From Sphingomonadales bacterium (GTDB lineage: Bacteria > Pseudomonadota > Alphaproteobacteria > Sphingomonadales > Sphingomonadaceae), in contig JAGPVK010000062.1 in assembly GCA_018067055.1 (NCBI GenBank), positions 1-6,357 on the forward strand: DNA of 6,357 bases. Reading direction: 5' to 3'. Both the position numbers and the translations under genes were made by a program. The notes under the pieces were generated by a model, which saw only the letters and a list, made by a program, of their open reading frames with translations, was not told where the DNA came from and did not search any database. Below are positions 5,814-6,357 of the stretch, piece after piece. Numbering within the stretch: position 1 is the first letter of the stretch; the number at the start of each line of letters is the position of its first letter.

Positions 5814-6357
5814 TTACACTCCTCTCGTCGCGAGTTGTTTGTCCAACCAGTCCGTCATATCGTTCAAGACTTTATCTTTTTCCGGTTCATTGAATATCTC
5901 GTGAAACAATTCCGGATAGATGATGAGTGTCTTGTCACTCGAGGATATCTTACTATCCAGAAATTTAGAGCCTTCAGCAGCAGCTAGGCTGTCCTTTTCC
6001 CCATGAAGCATAAGTATCGGCAGCGAAATCTGTCCGGCGTTTTGCTGAATTTTCGTCATGTTGTTCAGCATTTCTGCAGCCAGCCGCGCTCCCATTTTCC
6101 CATTGTAAACAAGTGGGTCAGCAAGATAATCAGCGACCACTTGAGGATCACGACTGACACCATTCGGATCCAGTTCGAGTACACCCAATTTGGGGAAAAA
6201 GCGGGACAAGAAGCCACTGATGGCCTTCAAAAATGCAGAGGGTTCCTCCGCAGCCTTTATCGCCGGGCCCGACAGGACACAGGCGGCAAATCTGGACTGG
6301 TTGGACAATAGGTAGGTAGCGCTGATCAATCCCCCCATACTATGGCCGACAAGCATG
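5814..6357 (-). CDS. Monoacylglycerol lipase/lysophospholipase-like alpha/beta hydrolase, 5' end outside window
   Basis: C-terminal 180 residues or so of a serine hydrolase of the monoglyceride lipase/PldB-type group (Hydrolase_4), which cleaves monoacylglycerols or lysophospholipids to a free fatty acid. The visible part opens at the nucleophile elbow MLVGHSMGG (Ser at visible residue 6) and carries LDPNGVSRDPQVVADYLADP (61-80), typical of monoglyceride lipases. The acid residue follows in LHGEKDSL (Asp122), then the histidine in LFHEIFNEPEKD (His152). The Met at 6356 is internal, since about 100 residues with the oxyanion-loop HG motif should precede the elbow, so the gene continues past the window end. 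It ends with TAA one base before the next gene's TTG start and likely forms one operon with it and gpsA. Confidence 0.87.
   Translation of the reverse strand, partial: MLVGHSMGGLISATYLLSNQSRFAACVLSGPAIKAAEEPSAFLKAISGFLSRFFPKLGVLELDPNGVSRDPQVVADYLADPLVYNGKMGARLAAEMLNNMTKIQQNAGQISLPILMLHGEKDSLAAAEGSKFLDSKISSSDKTLIIYPELFHEIFNEPEKDKVLNDMTDWLDKQLATRGV
5819..5826 (-). promoter_or_regulatory. Ribosome binding site for the TTG-started hydrolase
   Basis: GAGAGGAG on the - strand lies in the last codons of the upstream lipase gene, six bases before the TTG at 5812. Its strength and spacing support the non-ATG start and coupling to translation of the gene before it. Confidence 0.7.

Overview
The window looks like chromosomal DNA of a proteobacterium with moderate GC. 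Codon use and the many GATC/CGATCG words lean towards an alphaproteobacterium, perhaps sphingomonad-like. That placement is an impression from reading, not a computed result.

Left half (1-3523): a two-gene cell-cell signalling module of the DSF (diffusible signal factor, cis-2-unsaturated fatty acid) type. The + strand carries an RpfC-like hybrid sensor kinase with membrane sensor, HisKA, HATPase, receiver and Hpt domains. The - strand carries an RpfF-like crotonase-fold DSF synthase with both catalytic glutamates. The two genes converge with only 7 bp between their stop codons, the same topology as rpfC/rpfF of Xanthomonas. In the known system RpfF makes the signal, RpfC senses it, and the RpfC receiver domain sequesters RpfF at low cell density. 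The usual partners rpfG (HD-GYP phosphodiesterase) and rpfB (acyl-CoA ligase) are not in the window; rpfG could lie just to the left. Compared with the Xanthomonas proteins as I remember them, this RpfC has about 110 extra residues between the kinase and the receiver that look like a degenerate second receiver. Its N-terminal sensor motif is related but altered, and RpfF has about 26 extra N-terminal residues.

Middle (3524-3810): a 287-bp AT-rich gap holding a plausible rpfF promoter, several short repeats that could be operator sites, and a weak hairpin just after gpsA.

Right half (3811-6357, all - strand): a run of lipid genes, read right to left. It comprises a monoacylglycerol lipase/lysophospholipase-like hydrolase (cut by the window end), a membrane-anchored ABHD6-like alpha/beta hydrolase starting from TTG one base after the previous stop, and gpsA (glycerol-3-phosphate dehydrogenase). 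rpfF follows in the same direction. Two acylglycerol-type lipases, a glycerol-phosphate enzyme and a fatty-acyl signal synthase make a coherent acyl-lipid neighbourhood, although a functional link to signalling is only inference.
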